From Chloroflexota bacterium (GTDB taxonomy: Bacteria > Chloroflexota > Dehalococcoidia > Lucifugimonadales > UBA3495): a stretch of DNA of 64,000 nucleotides. The DNA lies in NCBI GenBank assembly GCA_026710825.1, contig JAPOQH010000089.1, forward strand, positions 1 to 64,000. The letters are read 5' to 3'. The translations under genes and the position numbers were made by a program. Shown piece by piece: positions 62,226-64,000 of this stretch. The notes beneath the pieces were generated by a model. It made no database searches. It saw nothing but the letters and a program-made list of their open reading frames with translations, and was not told where the DNA came from. Each line of letters opens with the position of its first letter. The first letter of the stretch is position 1.

Positions 62226-64000
62226 ATGAGAAGGAAACGCATTTTTCGATGGCCGATCATCTTTACCGCGATGACATTGCTGACAGCGCTGTTTATCGTG
62301 GGTTGCGGCGGCGCGGCTGAAGAAGCGGCTCCTAGCCAACCGGCCAGCGCGCCGGCGGCAGCCCAGCAAGAAGCGCCGACAGAAGCCCCGGCTCCCCAAC
62401 AGCAAGAACAGCCGGCTGCTGCTGCCACGGCGGCTCCTCCACCAGCCACCTCGGCGCCCACGCGACCATCATTCGTCGGCACCACACCGGTGGCCCAACC
62501 CGAACCAACCGCGGAAACGACTGCCAGCGCCGGCGAGTTGAAGACCAAAGACCTGGTTTTCCTGTTCTCGCAGCAGACCCGCCAGGGCGTCATGGACTGC
62601 GACGTGACCGGAAGCGCCACGAGCCAACACCGGCCGTCCCATGAGTTCCTGATCGACGCCAACCGCTACAACGGCTCCCTGGAGCCTCAACTGGCTACCG
62701 ACTGGAGCGTGAGCGAGGATGGCAGGACGTGGAATTTCAAACTCCGTGAGGGGGTTAATTTCCACTTTGGTTACGGCGAATTCACTGCCCACGACGTCGT
62801 AAACTCGCTCAACTATTACACCAACCCGGTTTGCGGAGCCTCCTACTCGGACTACTTCCGCACCAACCCACAGGCTCTTCCGGAAGTGATCAGCGACCAT
62901 GAGATCAATATCGTCATGGGCGCTCGGCCGGAGTTGATCTTCGACTACTGGATTTCCGGGTACCGCGGTTTGCCTATGACCAGCAAAGCCCAGTGGGACA
63001 CCGGCTGCCCCAACGGCTCAGCCGAGTATGAGTCCTTCGCGGAGGTGCCTCACCTGGAAGGGTATTGCTCGGCCGGAGAACCAACGCTGCTGGAAGAAGG
63101 TCCGGCGCGCCTGGGACCCTACCAGTTCGCCGAATTTGAGAAAGGCATCGGTTGGGTCTGGGAGCGCGCTCCCGGCGAGCACTACCGAGTTGACCCCGAT
63201 TGGGACACCATCGAAATCAAGATCATTGAAGAGGCTTCGACACGACTGGCCGCCATGCTGGCGCGTGAAGCACACGTGGCCACCATCGACCGGGCGTTGG
63301 TCGGAGAGGCGTTGGACGCCGGACTGGACCTTGCGCCCAGCCAGGTGGTTGCCGTCAACAGCATGATGGTGTTCGGTGGCATGTATTACGCTACCAAGGA
63401 AGGGCCGGAGTTCGCTCCTTACTCGGCAGCGTCCTATGACCCTACCGTGCCGTGGGCAGCACCGGGCGACACGGGGAAGATGGTCCGGATGGCGATGAAC
63501 AAGGCCATTGACCGCGACTCCATCCGCGAGAACATCTTCGACGGACAGGGAGCCGAAGGCCGCGTGGCCGGACTGATCCCCAGCGCCGAGGCATTCGGCG
63601 GTGAATACGCCGGGTACAACCCCGAGTGGGAAGAGTCGTGGGAGGAACTGTACGGCTTTGATCCCGAAAGGGCCAAGGAACTCCTCACGGAAGCCGGCTA
63701 TCCCAACGGGTTCAACGTCCCCATTATCAGCTACACGATGAGCGGACTGCCAGAGATGAAGGACTATGTGGTGGCTATCGCGGCCATGTGGGAAAACATC
63801 GGCCTGACCACGGAAATCCGCGAGATGGAATTCTCGCAATGGCGGCAGGAATATCGCGGCGCGACCACCACCTGCTGCATCTACCCCTTCCGGGGATACG
63901 CCGAACCGCCACACCCGACGATTCACTTCGCTTACAGTCCCGAACGCTTCATGCGGTTCTACGTCAGCGACACCGTGTGGCAAAACACCTACAACGCCCT
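62226..64000 (+). CDS. Second substrate-binding lipoprotein of the same operon, 3'-truncated by window edge
   Basis: 591 complete codons visible from ATG 62226, preceded by AGGAGGGG. The frame is open to the window end, so the gene continues beyond it. Lipobox VGCGG (about 26), Ala/Pro/Gln linker, then domains parallel to the protein at 58015: YNGSLEPQLATDWSVSEDGR, TWNFKLREGVNFHF, NPVCGASYSDYFRTN, CCIYPFRG. It is a paralogue of the first binding protein, giving two receptors for one DppBC pair. The ATPase genes (DppD/F) are not in the window. Confidence 0.9.
   Translation, partial: MRRKRIFRWPIIFTAMTLLTALFIVGCGGAAEEAAPSQPASAPAAAQQEAPTEAPAPQQQEQPAAAATAAPPPATSAPTRPSFVGTTPVAQPEPTAETTASAGELKTKDLVFLFSQQTRQGVMDCDVTGSATSQHRPSHEFLIDANRYNGSLEPQLATDWSVSEDGRTWNFKLREGVNFHFGYGEFTAHDVVNSLNYYTNPVCGASYSDYFRTNPQALPEVISDHEINIVMGARPELIFDYWISGYRGLPMTSKAQWDTGCPNGSAEYESFAEVPHLEGYCSAGEPTLLEEGPARLGPYQFAEFEKGIGWVWERAPGEHYRVDPDWDTIEIKIIEEASTRLAAMLAREAHVATIDRALVGEALDAGLDLAPSQVVAVNSMMVFGGMYYATKEGPEFAPYSAASYDPTVPWAAPGDTGKMVRMAMNKAIDRDSIRENIFDGQGAEGRVAGLIPSAEAFGGEYAGYNPEWEESWEELYGFDPERAKELLTEAGYPNGFNVPIISYTMSGLPEMKDYVVAIAAMWENIGLTTEIREMEFSQWRQEYRGATTTCCIYPFRGYAEPPHPTIHFAYSPERFMRFYVSDTVWQNTYNA

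Overview
The window is 64 kb of bacterial chromosome, GC-rich (about 60% by eye). It is densely coded, with long co-directional operons. Gene content suggests an uncultured Chloroflexota of the SAR202/Dehalococcoidia type: F420-style LLM and PPOX oxidoreductases, a Rieske/SDR/DUF1501/DUF1800 block, a complete hopanoid operon, a CoxL-family molybdenum hydroxylase, and lipoprotein substrate-binding proteins with long Ala/Pro/Gln linkers. This assignment is inference from gene content only; no rRNA gene is present.

Layout. (1) 1-7.3 kb is a minus-strand accessory island. It holds a broken IS256-family element inserted into a frameshifted EVE-like gene, a small gene with a YozE/SAM-like stretch and a Cys-rich tail, a 1116-residue type ISP-like restriction-modification enzyme, a second transposase remnant, and a repeat-rich gene-free stretch (31 bp x 3, 49 bp x 2, and a dRS3-like palindrome). 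(2) 7.3-8.4 kb is an M20 peptidase. (3) 8.6-22.9 kb is a 13-gene plus-strand operon behind a good sigma70-like promoter: prenyl diphosphate synthase, hpnH, hpnG, hpnA, squalene-hopene cyclase, yjbQ-like, hpnC, hpnD, hpnE, class II aldolase, epimerase-like protein, nucleoside hydrolase and phosphodiesterase. It can run from prenyl diphosphates to ribosylhopane and carries extra sugar/nucleoside enzymes. It is followed by tRNA-Ser(TGA) on the opposite strand. (4) 23.7-30.4 kb is a minus-strand run: DUF1800, DUF1501, NHL propeller, small unknown, SDR, Rieske oxygenase. (5) 30.5-32.0 kb holds two His-rich exported proteins. (6) 32.1-35.3 kb holds citrate synthase and a split transketolase. (7) 35.4-38.3 kb is a plus-strand run of overlapping genes: amidohydrolase, MUG-type glycosylase, ThpR, AlkA-type glycosylase. 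(8) 38.4-44.8 kb holds ffh, an ABC-2 exporter pair, an SbcC-like ATPase and a PPOX protein. (9) 44.8-51.0 kb holds a three-subunit molybdenum hydroxylase and, upstream of it, a three-domain fusion (DapA-like aldolase, MfnB-like synthase, TusA-like domain). (10) 51.2-56.4 kb holds mutM-ileS, thiD and a GYD protein. (11) 56.7-64 kb holds an LLM oxidoreductase, an AT-rich regulatory region, and an oligopeptide-type ABC operon (binding protein, two permeases, second binding protein running off the edge). DppC carries an EF-hand-like insertion.

The strongest candidates for undescribed biology are the DapA-MfnB-TusA fusion at 48867-50969, the extended hopanoid operon with aldolase and nucleoside hydrolase, and the DUF1800/DUF1501/NHL/SDR/Rieske run.
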